Assembly (NCBI GenBank): GCA_963995525.1
Contig: OZ023209.1
Span: forward strand, 15,783,908 to 15,847,907
DNA: 64,000 nt
DNA from: Escarpia spicata
Taxonomy: Eukaryota > Annelida > Polychaeta > Sabellida > Siboglinidae
Reading direction: 5' to 3'
The notes beneath the pieces are model-generated. The model worked only from the letters and a program-made list of their open reading frames with translations, was not told the DNA's origin and made no database searches. Shown in pieces: positions 46,930-61,312 of the stretch. The position numbers and the translations under genes are program-made. Position 1 is the stretch's first letter; every line of letters begins with the position of its first letter.

Positions 46930-47860
46930 GAAGACATACCCAATTTTTATATTTCGAGATCTCGACTTTGTATATCGAGATCTCAATTTACGAAAGCGAG
47001 GCGTGTGAGAAAGACGTCGTTTGACTGGTAGTCAGACGGTATGGAACACATGATGTTCCTAACATATCCATTTAATTATATTTATTTACATAATCGTTGT
47101 GTGCGCGTGTGTGTGCACGTGAGAGTGAGCGTGCTTGTTTCTATCTTTGTGTGTGTTTGTGTGTGTGTGCGTGCATGGATGTATGTGTGCGTGTGTGTGT
47201 GCGTGTGAGTGTGAATGTGCGTGTTTTATTTTACTACCGCGGATACAAATCGCTCCGCTTACCAGCTTAGTGATTGCATCCGACATATAAGCTACACACA
47301 AACAAATAAATGACATCAGACATTTATTTGTTTCAGGAATAAAAACTCTTGAAAGCATACGGCAATCTGATTATGACCTTTTTGCAACATACTATACATA
47401 TATAATGTACTGAAGTATTTTAAGGCTGTATATGTCCACGTCTTCGTGGCTGAAACAACGAACCTATAGTAATGTTTATAGTTACCCGAGGGGAATACAG
47501 AGAGCACGTCTGGCGAAACACTTTCACAGATGTGACGACACTCGTGACATCTCACACACACGCAAACACGCACATTCACACTTACACGCACACGTACACG
47601 TACACACGCACGCCCACACACACACTAAGATACAAGCACACGAACGTGCATACGCACGCACACACGCACACAACGATTATGTAAGTAAATATAATAAAAT
47701 GGATATGTTACGACCAGCATGTGTTCCATACCGTCTGACTACTACCAATCAAACGATGTCCTTCTCAACCGCCTCGCTTTCGTAACTCGAGATCTGGACA
47801 TAACAAATCGAGATCTCGAGATAAAAAGTCCAGATCTCGAGATAAAAAAAATACTTTTGC
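46930..47860. repeat. Long inverted repeat with CGAGATCT palindromes
   Basis: Bases about 46930-47230 and 47560-47860 are inverted copies. The arms share TATGGAACACATG / CATGTGTTCCATA, ATATCCATTTAATTATATTTA-type sequence, a mixed GT/CA tract and, at the outer ends, tandem ATCGAGATCTCGA palindromes. The loop is about 330 bp. Probably a foldback/MITE-type DNA element. Confidence 0.7.
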
Positions 47861-48016
47861 TATGTCCTCTCACAGCCACCATAATCGCTGGATGTACCCA
47901 TGAAATTTCTATAACTTTCGAGTTATTGCCGTTTGAACAGCGCGAATGCTTCTAATTTAACGATTTGTTTGTTCGCTACGTAGCGCTGACTCTGCTGGCT
48001 GATTAAAAAATTAATC

Positions 48017-48296
48017 ATGTCGGATAGTAGTGACGAATCTAGTCATTCTGGTCTCATGGCATCAACGAATTGGATGACTATGAAGAGGTTTATTATGGTC
48101 CGCAACCGTATCTGCAAGAACCTGATGCAGATGGCGTGAGAGACAAAAGAGATATGTCTGATCAACCTGGCATTGGCAATGACGATGCGGTGCCCGACGT
48201 GTCGCAGTGGTAATTATTTTCGTTTACATGATAGAGTGATGCCTGATGACAGTGGTGTGAATTGTCCCTGGTGTGATATAAATAATTTGGAATAAC
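48017..48296 (+). pseudogene. Acidic N-terminal fragment, P2X7-tail-like (doubtful)
   Basis: From ATG at 48017: MSDSSDESSHSG, a frameshift near 48060, then ELDDYEEVYYGPQPYLQEPD, NDDAVPDVSQW, another shift, then VMPDDSGVNCPWCDI and a stop. The acidic start followed by W...(C)GN...MP...(C)xxC resembles the cytoplasmic-tail-like domain of P2X7 that is widespread in invertebrate repeat proteins. Short, broken, on the strand opposite the host gene. Low confidence. Confidence 0.3.
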
Positions 48297-49440
48297 CGTT
48301 TAAAATCAAATTTTTACTAACATACTGTTATAAATTTTAAGTTGCTTGAGTGAAGTGCTTACAATTAAAAAACGGCAAAATTGCCTTACCAGATATTGCG
48401 CCAGCGCCATTACCTGCATTAGTCGCGTAATGTATACTCAGTTATGTTCGGGAACTTCGTGCCATGTCATAAAAAGTATCACTGAAATCTCGCGTTCTCA
48501 ACCCTCTTAGCCTATTTTAATACTCTGCCTGATGTCGCACTGATTCACGTCACATATTAAGGACATAGACCTTTTACATCGCAGATAGGACGCACGGTTT
48601 TGACCTGTCGGTTACGAGATTTGGACTGTCTATTATCGTAAATACTTCACTGAATACAAATTTTTTGTCTGTTGACGCAAGTGTGACGGAATATGTGTTA
48701 GAGATTAAGCACATTGATAGCGTACTGAAAATTGTTTTCAGCTTTTGATTAAAACGGCATAAAACATTAACACGCATAATTTGTGCCCTATCAGTATACC
48801 GTAATAATGCGGCGCTTTGCGTACAACGAGTATTTACAGACGTAACTGAGTCTGTATAATCTATGACTAAGCTATATGGAATGACGGAATACTAATCGAA
48901 ATGGAATTGACTGAGTGGTAAAATAAAAGTAGGCTAAAAAGTACGTTCAGAGAAGTGAGCAGATTCTGGTCAGTGTGAGAAATCAGCAGCGCCGAGTAGC
49001 GATCAAGGCGGACGACACAGTGCGGATAATATTATACACTCGCGCTGTTCAAACGGCAATAACTCGATAAATAAAGACAATTCCCACTATGATTTTCAGT
49101 TACACCAATATCTGAGAGGTGTCCGAAAACGAGTGATGGACATTTCAGAAGCGTAGGACGTCATCTTTAAACATGGCTGCCACTTTCAACCGGAAGTCAA
49201 GCTTTTTGAAACTCGTGTCCTACAGTCAAATCTACTGATTGGATCTTAAAGTTGTAATTATAAAAGTTGTTCGTAATAAAATTTCGACTAAATATTATTT
49301 CTTTATCTGAGCCAATCACTCATTTTTTCTAGCATTCATCAAACTTTTTCAAATAATTTTTCTTGATAGGATCATATAAACCTATGCCTTCCTGAACACG
49401 CTGTTCCTGAAACTTCTAGTACACTTGTTCCCAATTTTGC
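48297..49440. other. Non-coding
   Basis: Nothing recognised; AT-rich with CpG-bearing stretches near 48785-49060. Confidence 0.4.
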
Positions 49441-50191
49441 AGTGCGTGCAGGGATCACCGGAGACGTCAGGTGTGGCAGCTGCACTTGTCGACATGACAG
49501 AATTTGAAGGGTCCTGCCCAAACACATTTGCCTAGTCGTTCTTCAGTAGATAAACAATTGCCACATGGCTACAGCACGGTATTCTGCTGGAAAGTAGTAG
49601 CGCAAATCTACCCCAGGCCGGAGGCTGAAGCGCGTTTCCTCCTCCTGTTTGTGTATCATTGTTGACAATTTCCTCTGTAATATTCATAAAAGGTAACATT
49701 TCTTCGACATTGGACATTTCTGTCGCATGTTGATACTGGGCAAACCTCAAAATTATGGTTCCCGCAAACGAGTCAACACCCACACGTGGTTACTCCGATG
49801 TGCTGTTCATGCTGCATCTGCAAGAGGTCCAGATAAACCAGATGGTGTGATTTAGGTGGGTCTTCTCTTTTCCCAAGGCTGTATACTGGGTGCAATTTCT
49901 CGGATAGCTGGATTTATCGAATCTTTTCTGTTTTAGCCACAGTAAAAGTTCTCTGATGCGGCTTGCACTTCAACAACTTTGGTTGGAGAATGATGCCACT
50001 GACTCGACGTGATGTTCCTCCCAAGTTAGTGGTTCCTCTTGCATAGTGATATTGTCGTATACCAAAACTGTTGGGACAGAATGAGGTACATTGGACGGAA
50101 GTAGATCATAATCACTATCAACACTTGATAGTTTATCAATGCGCAGCGTTGTGTCAATTTCTTTCAGAGCCAAATAAGCGCACGCATCCAT
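49441..50191 (-). pseudogene. Fragment of transposon-type protein (VYDNI block)
   Basis: The minus strand reads LALKEIDTTLRIDKLSSVDS, LLPSNVPHSVPTVLVYDNIT-MQEEPLTW, then lower down MSNVEEMLPFMNITEEIVNN and DVSGDPCTHCKIGNKC. The PT-x-LVYDNI-x-x-x-EE-x-L block fits the middle of the large family whose other parts are seen at 0-0.5 and 44.4-45.15 kb. Stops interrupt it. Assignment rests mainly on that one block. Confidence 0.4.
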
Positions 50192-50918
50192 GCCCGAGAG
50201 GTTTTAGGATTTTAATTACATCAATCTTAGCTGTGAAAGTCTTGACAATTCACAGAAGTAGGACGTGCTTAGATGTCTTCACAGCACCAACAAACTATAA
50301 CACGCTGGGTTATTGACCATGCCAATCAGTTAATGCGAGCTGAACCGCCCTCACAACAAGTAAGAACCGAAAAATCAATGTAGAGATGGCAGAACAGTAA
50401 CATCGTTAGTTTGTCAGTTCGAAATACCATTATTACTTCCGCCTCAAAATAATTCGAGGCATTATATTTTAGTTAACTAGTCGTTGCGGCTAGCTACGTT
50501 ATGTAACATCTGGACGGAAGCAGATGGTAATGCAAAGGGCGATTAAAATTGATTATTGCAGAGTCACATTTAAAAGTATTATTGAGCTGTTTTATAGCCA
50601 CACGTTTGGGAAAAGATTATATGCATAGCAATACGTAATTGCCATAAACTGATTTACATATTTTTATTGAGTTTATATATTAGAAGGCGGAAGTTTGTAC
50701 ATAATATTTATAGGCTAATGGATGGCACGGTTTCTGATGTAATTATTAGGTTAATAAATCGTATTCATAAGTTATTTATTCTATGTCTGACATCACAAGT
50801 GCGTAACACATATACGTTTACGTACACACACAACATTTCATACAAATCTGCCAAGCCGTTTTGCTGTAAGAGGGAAATGAATTTTGTATGGTACTGTTCT
50901 CGTCAAATCCCATGTGTA
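50192..50918. other. Non-coding
   Basis: No coding signal; AT-rich. Confidence 0.4.
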
Positions 50919-51149
50919 TCAAGGTTTTCCAGAGTTGTTCTTCACGTTGAAAATGTGATCTCTTGTTCCTCTTCCAGTCCGGAAACCAGCTTTTGTTCTG
51001 TTGTCTTCACATTCTGATTTTGTCGTGATTCTCTTCATTATGATTTTTAACATAATTTTGCTCGCATGGCTGAGGAGGGATATAGTCCTGTGGTTTGAGC
51101 ATTCTTGTATGTTACCTTTTTTCGGTATTGGTATAATTATATATAACAT
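50919..51149 (-). pseudogene. LINE reverse-transcriptase fragment
   Basis: The minus strand reads IIPIPKKGNIQECSNHRTIS-LLSHASKIMLKIIMKRI, then KAGFRTGRGTRDHIFNVK. These are the RT finger blocks (PIPKKG-x-x-x-x-C-x-N-x-R-x-I and Q/K-AGFR-x-GR) of a LINE. Only about 75 residues remain. Confidence 0.75.
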
Positions 51150-52860
51150 TAATTATTATAGAAAGAATAAAGAAAAATATACAGTGCACTCTGGATAAGG
51201 TCGAACATCCAGGGACCCATGACAATACTGATAAGTGGATTTTCTGATAACTAGAAAGTTATCACAAGGTCCCCTTATTGGGACCTTTGCCCTGGAACGA
51301 GGAAAAGATTGACTTAATTTAATTATGTAGAAGCAGATTAAAAGTTGGCCAACGTAATGGGTTGGATTTTAATCTAACTGAATCAATCAAAGGTTTTCTT
51401 GTATTTCTTTTCCATTTAGTCAGCTGTACACTTGGTGATAAGTTCAATAATCCAATATCTAAACTGAATTAATCTGCACAGTGTTCAGATAGTTAACTCA
51501 TATTTAGCCTCAGTGTCCTAAATGCAACTTTGTTTATTTGTAGGAACATTGGAAATAGCTGAGCTGATTGAAAGAAGAAATTGAAGAGCTCTACATAGCA
51601 GTGTCATTAATTGGGCAATGGGTCACCTGACATAAGATGGTGCCTGACTTTGTTCAGCCCCATTCTCTTCTGTGCGACATCTACTGGGAAGTTGTACCTC
51701 ACTTAGACTTTCAAATGGATGTGTGAATCTAATAGCTTTGTGTATCAAAATGCATAGCAGTGCTATTAATAGGAAAATATGTTCATTTACACAGTAGTGA
51801 AGGAGATATCTGACTTTGTTCTGCCACATTATTTCCGTGTTGGTTCTGGTGAGAATATGTACATCACTACATGTTTCAAATGGATTTGTGCAATCGATCG
51901 ATTTGTGCATCCAAATGCACATCATCCCGTCATTATGTTGCAAAATATGAGTACACAATAACATTTACGCTCTCTTATGCTCATCATGTTTGGATTGTGT
52001 TCAACTGCATATTCTTCAAATTTTGTTTAAACAAGTTTGTGTTAAGTGAACTATACTGGAAGTAGTGTATAAAAAGGTGTTGATAAAGTTGTTTTTACAA
52101 TAATTTTGAAAATTCATAAAATATAGATGTTCCACAACATTCAAAATGTTTTAGGGATCTTCTTGAGCTAAATACACCAATGATGACTGAAAACAGTGTT
52201 TTAAAATATGTATTACTTTTAAAGTTTTGTAATTTTACAACTTTATTTCCATGATACAATGGCCATTTTATTTGTTATCGAAACAGGAGTTCGACATAAA
52301 CAAATTCAATATGTTTTACTCTGAATGATGGGCAGAACAAATAATTATTGCATTCCCAGTACAAATGAAACATGTTTTTATACTGATGCAAGATATTTTA
52401 ATATTTTGTCGACAATAATGTGATTATGCTCTTTATAGATCTACATTTTTCAAACTAAAATCAAACCTTACATAGATAGGAATTTTAATATGGTAAATAA
52501 CTTTGTGTGATGTATAATATATTTATACCGGTTATGGAAATAGCAGCTGAATTTATAGTGCAAATAAAATGGTTTCTTTATTGAATATTTCTCGGCTTAA
52601 GTAAGTTTATGTTACCTAAACGTTTCATTAAAACTTCATTTCAAAATGTATAGCCATATGTACCTAGTGAAAAGGAACATGATTTTACCATAGTTTTTAT
52701 ATTCCAACAAAAACAATGCCAATCATTCAATATAACATCGACGTAGCCATCGACGGCTTAATTCGTGCATAGAAAGGTGGTGTTTTTTTATATAAATCAA
52801 TCCGTCTGTCATGAATTGTCGCTATGTTCATTCTCCGTTTATTCCATATATTTTCCTTCT
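51150..52860. other. AT-rich DNA, possible pogo-like end
   Basis: Bases 51180-51250 (CAGTGCACTCTGGATAAGGTC...GGGACC) resemble the terminal repeat of pogo/Tigger DNA transposons, flanked by TA. No matching inverted end was found, so only a fragment is possible. The remainder has no gene. Confidence 0.35.
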
Positions 52861-52865
52861 TTTCT

Positions 52866-53755
52866 TTGCTGAATCTGTGACGTAAATTGAAACTAAATCC
52901 AGATAAAACTTATCTAATTATTATTGGCACAAAACTACAACGAAACAAGGTTGTTAACTACTGTCCAGTTAAATTGCTTGGTAAAGATACATCACCATAA
53001 GATACTGTTCGTAATCTAGGTATTATCTTTGACAATGATTTCAGCTTTAGGCAGAATATTTCTCATGTATGTAAATCCTGTTTCTACGTGATTTCCGCCG
53101 AATTCGGCGTCATTTGTCTTTATTTACTGCTAAAACAATATCAGTATCTATAATTAGCAGTCGCCTTGACTACTACAATTCACTCCTAAATGATATTGCT
53201 AAAAAGGACTAAACTCCAACGTGTACAGAATTGTTTAGCTCGTGTAGTATTAAAAGCACCTCGTTTCTCACCATCTCTGCCCCTACTAAGACAGTTGCAT
53301 TGTCTTCCAGTTACATATCGAATACAATTAAAATTAGCCACTATCACATATCGTACCCTTTCTACGCAACACCCATCCTATTTGTTTAGTCTCCTTCGTT
53401 TTTCTGATATCCCCAGGAATCTCAGATCATCTGTTTCACAACGACTTTTTGTTCCGAAAACCAAGCTTAATATCGGCAAACGTGCTTTTTTGTAGCAGCA
53501 CCCAAAATCTGGAATCAACTCCCTGTCAGTTTAAAATCATCTGAGACTATAAATACCTTCCGTAAAAAACTAAAGACTTATTTATTTGAAATTGCATTCC
53601 CACCCTAACCTTCGGCGGTTCCTAGCTCTAATGACGACTCTTGCTTTTCCCTCTTAACGATTTTGCCCAATGATTCTTGTAAGTTGCGCCTCTGAGCTCA
53701 GATTCCTGGGAATTTAGGCGCTATAGAAATTTCTCATTATTATTATACGGATCGT
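52866..53755 (+). mobile_element. L2-like LINE, 3' part
   Basis: Plus-strand RT C-terminal portion and 3' end: LKLNPDKTYLIIIGTKLQRN, DTVRNLGIIFDNDFSFRQNI, SRLDYYNSLLNDIAKKD, then an open stretch 53190-53495 with LQRVQNCLARVVLKAPRFS, LHCLPVTYRIQLKLATITYR and LFVPKTKLNIGKRAF, then APKIWNQLPVSLKSSETI. The tail ends GGCGCTATAGAAATTTCTCA with ATT repeats, as in L2-type elements. It is 5' truncated, with a few frameshifts. Confidence 0.85.
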
Positions 53756-54583
53756 GAAGGTGGGGCCAAAGTGGAAACTCCGCGTATGTGCAGTTATTTT
53801 TTCGATATATTTTCAGGGTCATTAATGATTAATAAAACAATTCTAATGAAATAAAGGCATACAATTACATAAAATAATCATATTAACAGGATTATTTAAT
53901 AATTACGTACATTACAAAGATATTAAAATTCTCAAAGAATCGCTTTAAAGAATAGGGCGTGCTCAGCGGCATTGCCTGCGGTGACGTCGGCAACATCTGA
54001 CGAGCTAGTTTTCTATAATGACCATGTTTGACCGGGCGTAGTGGCAGCAGTTCACAATGAACAATCTTCATATTTGGCACATTACTTGACAAGAGCATTG
54101 GGTTTACCTATGCGAAGTTTCAACGAAAATTGATTTCATGTCGCTTAGCCTTTAACTACCACATAATATGTTGCAGACATGTTGTTGTCAAACAAACAGT
54201 GAATATTTGAAAATGTGAAATCACTATTTGTGTTTTTGTAGCATCATAAAGCATTGAATGACCTTGACCTTGCAACACTGATCTTCGCAGAAAATGTGTA
54301 CGAAATTTATAATTTTTGTGTGAAATCTCACGAGATATACCATAGTTGGATTACCGAGTTAATGCGCTTTATAAAATGTATAGATTTGCGTATGTGACAT
54401 ATATAGCAACCATTCGAAGTCGACAACCCTCAAACAACCAGTATTCTATCCTTCAGTTTGGCTACACTTCTTCATTTTATCTGGAAAAAATAAGTTGCCT
54501 AAAACCAAAATCAATTAGCCAATTGGCTATAAAACCTAGTGATTATATTACATTTTGAACAGTTATGGTTTCATTTTGCTAAC
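53756..54583. other. Intron of kringle 1, non-coding
   Basis: Nothing recognised. Confidence 0.4.
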
Positions 54584-54684
54584 CTTGTTTCCTCTCCAGT
54601 TTTGACAAGTACGGCCTGATTTGGTTTTGGTCCTGCGCCCTTTGTACTCTATTCCAAGTATATCCGTCCTACACTCTACAACAA
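54584..54684 (-). CDS. Kringle 1, first exon
   Basis: A 101-nt minus-strand exon, phase 1-0, with acceptor TTTTTGTTGCAG (AG at 54685-54686) and donor GTTAGC (from 54583; GTTAGC is an unusual but allowed GT donor). It encodes VVEC, TDILGIEYKGRRTKTKSG, RTCQNWRGNK. The YKGRRTKTKSG and CQNW blocks define the N-terminal half of a kringle. Joined to 42709-42865 it reads CQNW...PHRNSC as expected. The RTKTKSGR stretch is shared with kringle 2, while the N-terminal residues differ. Confidence 0.85.
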
Positions 54685-56573
<1,889 letters not shown>

Positions 56574-56621
56574 TCTTGGTTCCCATCCCACTGCAATGAT
56601 ATCATAAAGTTGCCATTTTAC

Positions 56622-56798
56622 CGGGAATCTCAAGCCTCAAACCGGGTGTCGGAGCCATTACGTTTCCACCGCCTTCTTGTGCCAGCTCTAATGTTGTCCG
56701 TCGCGCAACTGGTGACAGGTCGCCCGGATGTATCTCGTCTGGAAACAATGTGACTAGTGGTCCCTCTTTCGGAGGCATGGTGACTGGAGGCTCTGTGA
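56622..56798 (-). CDS. Pro/Thr-rich linker exon (copy B)
   Basis: A 177-nt minus-strand exon, phase 1-1, with donor GTAAAATGG (from 56621). Compared with copy A, the original acceptor and the first few codons are deleted. The AG of CTTGCCTCCAG (56799-56800) now lies at the edge and restores phase 1 exactly. It encodes TEPPVTMPPKEGPLVTLFPD, then SPVARRTTLELAQEGGGNV and PGLRLEIPG: 59 residues, no Cys, likely a flexible spacer. It lies between EGF (57.9 kb) and kringle 1. It is less certain than copy A because the acceptor is inferred. Confidence 0.5.
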
Positions 56799-56880
56799 CT
56801 GGAGGCAAGCAGCAATGACAACGGCATCAATACTACACTTATACTGATTGGAATAAATACAAGTAAATCCAACTGACACA

Positions 56881-57855
56881 CGAGGTGACATAATGTAACA
56901 CCTTCAGTAAGATGTTTATGGTTGAGATGCCAGAGTTTCGTATCTGGCTAGCATCCAGTACTTGCAGGTACGGACCATCAAGAAAAATATTGAGGAGGAG
57001 ATTAAGGTAACACTGCAAATGGAAAACTGGGTCTCTCGTTATCAGGAAGAAATAACAGCCGTATACTACAACACGCCCAGGTCAGCATTTATTCAATGGT
57101 GGTCATCCGAATGAAAGATGGGAACCTGATTGCAAAGTGCTACGTGGGTGTAACCAGTGTTACCACCCACTCGGTCCTAACCACCCTCGCGTGCGTGCGA
57201 ACTGAAGTCCCTGATGCAGACGCTGGTACATTGGCATAGTATTAAAAGAAGTCGGTGACATGCATGGCGTGATATACATGACGCCTTCAACGGGCAAGAT
57301 ATATTAATCACAATTGCCAAACGGATTATATAATCATGACGGACATCATACGTATTGTTCACAATGCAATACATTATCAATAAGTTTTATTTCCAGCTAC
57401 AATTCATTACTTTTTATTAATGCTGCACCAATTAAACATGATATTGCATCACTTCATTGTCGAGGATAAGGATTTTTGCACGTTACGAACCATTTTACCA
57501 GTAGTGCAATCCACTGGCAGTTAAATGTAAATAAATGTTGCATCAGACGGTCACACTGCCGGAAGAAAACACAATTAGTATAATCATGTGCAAGTCTAAG
57601 ACCAGTCAATATCAAGTTCCAAGTCCAGACCTTATCACAAGTCGTGAATATGGGCAACTCTAGTTGACCATCTTACTTTTTGAAGGGTAATACATTTTGT
57701 TTAAACAGCCCACATCTATACACAACATTATTCATCCAAACGTTTTATCAAATTCATCAGACATCAGCATACAATTCCAATATGTCCAGCGGCAACAATA
57801 CCAGCTGCCGTACATTACACGGTTAACAAAGATCAAAGTATCAACATACCTTTAC
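56881..57855. other. Intron, duplicated sequence
   Basis: To about 57297 it matches 16068-16440; after that it matches 19405-19947. No gene. Confidence 0.6.
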
Positions 57856-57969
57856 CGTCAGTACAAAAACTTCCCGAATAAGGACTCTTGCATTTGCACC
57901 GATATCCTGTTCCTGACTTCGTAAATTCGCAAGTTCCACCATTTTTGCAAGGATTCTTTTTACAAACAT
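57856..57969 (-). CDS. EGF-like exon (copy B)
   Basis: A 114-nt minus-strand exon, phase 1-1, with acceptor ATGGTACAG (AG at 57970-57971) and donor GTAAAGG (from 57855). It encodes DVC-KKNPC-KNGGTC, GYRC-KC, YSGSFC, the same domain as the 20.0-kb exon. All six EGF cysteines are intact, so both copies could be used in one transcript. It is followed by the linker exon at 56.6 kb and then kringle 1. Confidence 0.85.
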
Positions 57970-58431
57970 CTGTACCATTGAAACAGATTATCAACAGGTC
58001 ATTTTGCGATCGTGCGTGTGTGCGTGCGTTCTTGCGTGCGTGAGTGAGTAGGTACATACATGTAAAATTGTATACGTGTGAATCAGTGGGACGACGCTGC
58101 CACTAAATACTAGGATGGCAAGGAACTCATATGCGTAAATGGTAGATAGTAAAACTTGACTTAACAGTTTTTTACAATGCGAAACGACGCAGTGTACTGG
58201 TATGTGAAAATATGGCGTCTGTCATTGTGGCTACATGATCTGCCTCCTGGCGGCGAGATGTATTGGATGTAGTGCCAACTGCCGGAATGTATTGGAGGTT
58301 ATGCCTCCTGCGGAAAGATGAGACATCATGGCTATGCAGTGGTAATTATGTAATAATTAGGGGTAATGAGGGATGCACTTAGTGGGTGCATGCGTAAGAG
58401 GGATAGGTGTCTTACATTAAAGGTATATATG

Positions 58432-58575
<144 letters not shown>

Positions 58576-58994
58576 TAGGTGTGTGTGAATGCGCGTGTAT
58601 GAAAGAACGAACAAAACACGAGAGTATACGAGTGCATAAGGGTAATTAATTAGGAATTAGGGGTAATCAAGGGGTAATTGACGTATCGTATGTGTGTTGG
58701 ACGAGTGTAAGGTGAATTCCTATGTCCTACTGCATATAAGTAGGACAGGCAACAATTAGGGTGTACAGAATCCCGTCACATGCTGCGTCGCGGATGTCGT
58801 CAGCCGTGTGGAAGAGATCAGTAGCGTCTCGCGAGTGTCGAGTCGTGCGGCGTATCGCATACTGCACCCGCACGTGCCAGTGGCTCGTATGGTGGTATGA
58901 CTTTCCGCTGACTGAACACCGCGGCATAGCAGCTTACGGGTGTCTGACCACCGCGCCATGGGCTCGAACGAAGATGATGGCAACGATAATGATA

Positions 58995-59115
58995 CCTTAA
59001 TTACCCAATAAATGCCCTTAATTACCCCCTTATTTACCCCTAATTACCGCGTAATTACCCTTAATTAGCCCTTATTCCCCTGAATTACCCTTAATTATCC
59101 CAAATTACCTCTTAA
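58995..59115. repeat. Degenerate TTAATTACCC repeat (copy B)
   Basis: Paralogue of 21190-21350. Confidence 0.7.
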
Positions 59116-60238
59116 TTTAAAAAAAATATTATATTCAAAACAAAAACTATTATAATCAGAATATTGGAAGGTGTTTATATTAAAGAAAGAACATTTATCA
59201 ACTAGTTTGTCAATGTCATAATTTCCTTCAGTTGTTGAATTTTTAAATTTACATTCATCATCATCACTGATATCATGAAAAGGAAAAACATCGCAACAAG
59301 AGTGATATAAAACATTTTTCTACGAATTAACTTAAATTGATATTGTGTTAAGTTTGCACACGTTTTGTGAAAATCTGAAAGAAATAGTTCACATTTTATA
59401 ATGATTTGTTGATATATGATTTGTAATTAAACATGAGTCAAGTTCATTAATGGTGTTTGTCATTCAAGCAATAAGTAATAGAAACAATACGCCAGTCATC
59501 AAAAAATAATAATACACAAACAATTATAACAATAACACTAGAACTAAACATGCAGTGTTCAATACAGAAAGGGAACAACACTGTCATGATGTGGTGTGAT
59601 GTGTCCTCACTGGCGTGATGTGTCCATAGGACATGTCGCCAGTACACCATACATATACGGATGGGAAGCTTCCGATCCGAGTTTGTAGTAGGTTTAGTTC
59701 GTTTATTTCGAGGTGATTGTCAACAAACTGCTGTGTTGTCATTGAAACCTTTGAATTGTGTGCCCAGACAACAAAGAAGCTGCAAGAACAACGTAAGTCG
59801 ACCATGATATTTCACGTCTGTGGAATGAAGAAAGTAATGAATTTCTTGTTGATAGAGTTATTAACTCTTAGATATTAGAAGAAGGCGTGTTTTTGTTTAG
59901 GGTATAACGTATTTCTTGTACATATACATATATCCATATAACCAACACGATAAACATGTGACGTCGTGTATGTGTGTAACGCGTGATCATTCTATACTGT
60001 ATTAGCGGTTTTTCTAACAATACCAATGTCTTACACACACATTGCTATTGGTTTCAATGATGTTACAACTCAAACCACCAGTGTGAAGAATGGTGTTTAC
60101 TTTGAAATCGTTATACATCCTATAAGATATGTTAACAACATTATAATGTCCTAACGCTGAATCAATATGGATTATTTTCAACTTATTAATGCACTTAAGT
60201 TCATTTAATCAATTAACATTACATCACTATGTTAATAC

Positions 60239-60340
60239 CTGTTTCGCAGCTATTTCCAAGATAACCGGGACTACAGTTGCACTTAAGCAAGTTGATTCGG
60301 TCCTTTATCTCACATTGATGCAGTGTTTTATGGACGTATT
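60239..60340 (-). CDS. Partial EGF exon fused to LINE sequence (copy B)
   Basis: Paralogue of 23370-23471. The acceptor is AAGTAATAG, the donor GTATTAAC; 102 nt, phase 1-1. It would encode VHKTLHQC, IKDRIN, LKCNCSPGYLG, NSCET. As in copy A, the usual first two EGF cysteines are absent and the 5' half is LINE endonuclease-like. The reading frame and both splice dinucleotides are preserved in both copies, which is compatible with use as an exon but does not prove it. Confidence 0.4.
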
Positions 60341-61200
60341 CTATTACTTGGAACATGAACAAATGATCGCTCACATCATTTATTAATAAACCCTTCTGTA
60401 AATTTGACAAGTTTGTTGTGAATATATCAATAACACCAATCGCCCTTTGATTAGAGAGCGTCAAACTGTTGTCCTTAATTTCCAGGAGTTGAGTGCGATG
60501 TTTATTAAAATAGATGGCCAAGTACATTGACATAAGCGATGACTCATTGCTTTGTCCTCTAACAAAAAAATCCAGGGTTAACCCTAGAAAATTTAACATT
60601 TTTCAATATCTGTATTATCTATTTTAACTGTAAGGGGTTGTTTGTATTATATGTATATATACCTTTATTGGGGACATAAAAAATGATACATTTTGTTTTA
60701 TTTAGTGATAGTTTGGTTACACATAGCCATTCAACAACTTTGGAAAGTTCACTGTTTATTAAAGATTTAATTATGTTATATTGTATATTATTACTTAAAG
60801 ATGTTAAGGTATTAAATAACGTGCTGTCATCTGCATACACTATAAACTTAAATATCCTATTACCTTGTGAGAAGTCATTAATATATATATATATTTATTT
60901 ATTTATATATATATATATATATAAATAACAATGGTCCAAGGATTGAACCTTGTGGGACACCAACTGCTATTGAAAGAATTTAGACTTCATTTCTCAAATT
61001 TCAACATTCTGTTTCCGATTGTAAATTTTTGAACAGAAGTAGAGTTGCATCGTCAATAATGAACACACGTTTATCATATATCTTCTCTGTCTCTATTAAT
61101 GTTCTTAATTTGTTCAAAATAAGTAGAAAGTGTAATTTTAAATATGGAGTAAGCATGCACATACCTGTATTTAAATATTCGGAAGCAGTATGTTGAAATT
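60341..61200 (-). mobile_element. LINE fragments, minus strand (copy B)
   Basis: Endonuclease piece NQRAIGVIDIFTTNLSNL and LLINDVSDHLFMFQV next to the partial EGF. RT pieces MYADDSTLFNTLTSL, ELSKVVEWLCVTKLSL and LNKLRTLIETEK, FIIDDATLLLFKN higher up. TA microsatellites interrupt it at 60883-60923. Confidence 0.65.
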
Positions 61201-61281
61201 GAAGAAATGAAGTCAAAATTCATTTTTCCAATAGCGGTTGGTGTCCCTCAACGTTCAATTTTGGATCATTGTTATTTATTT

Positions 61282-61312
<31 letters not shown>

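Noticed and set aside
51180..51250. Pogo/Tigger transposon
   Set aside because: Only one end-like sequence; no inverted partner and no transposase.
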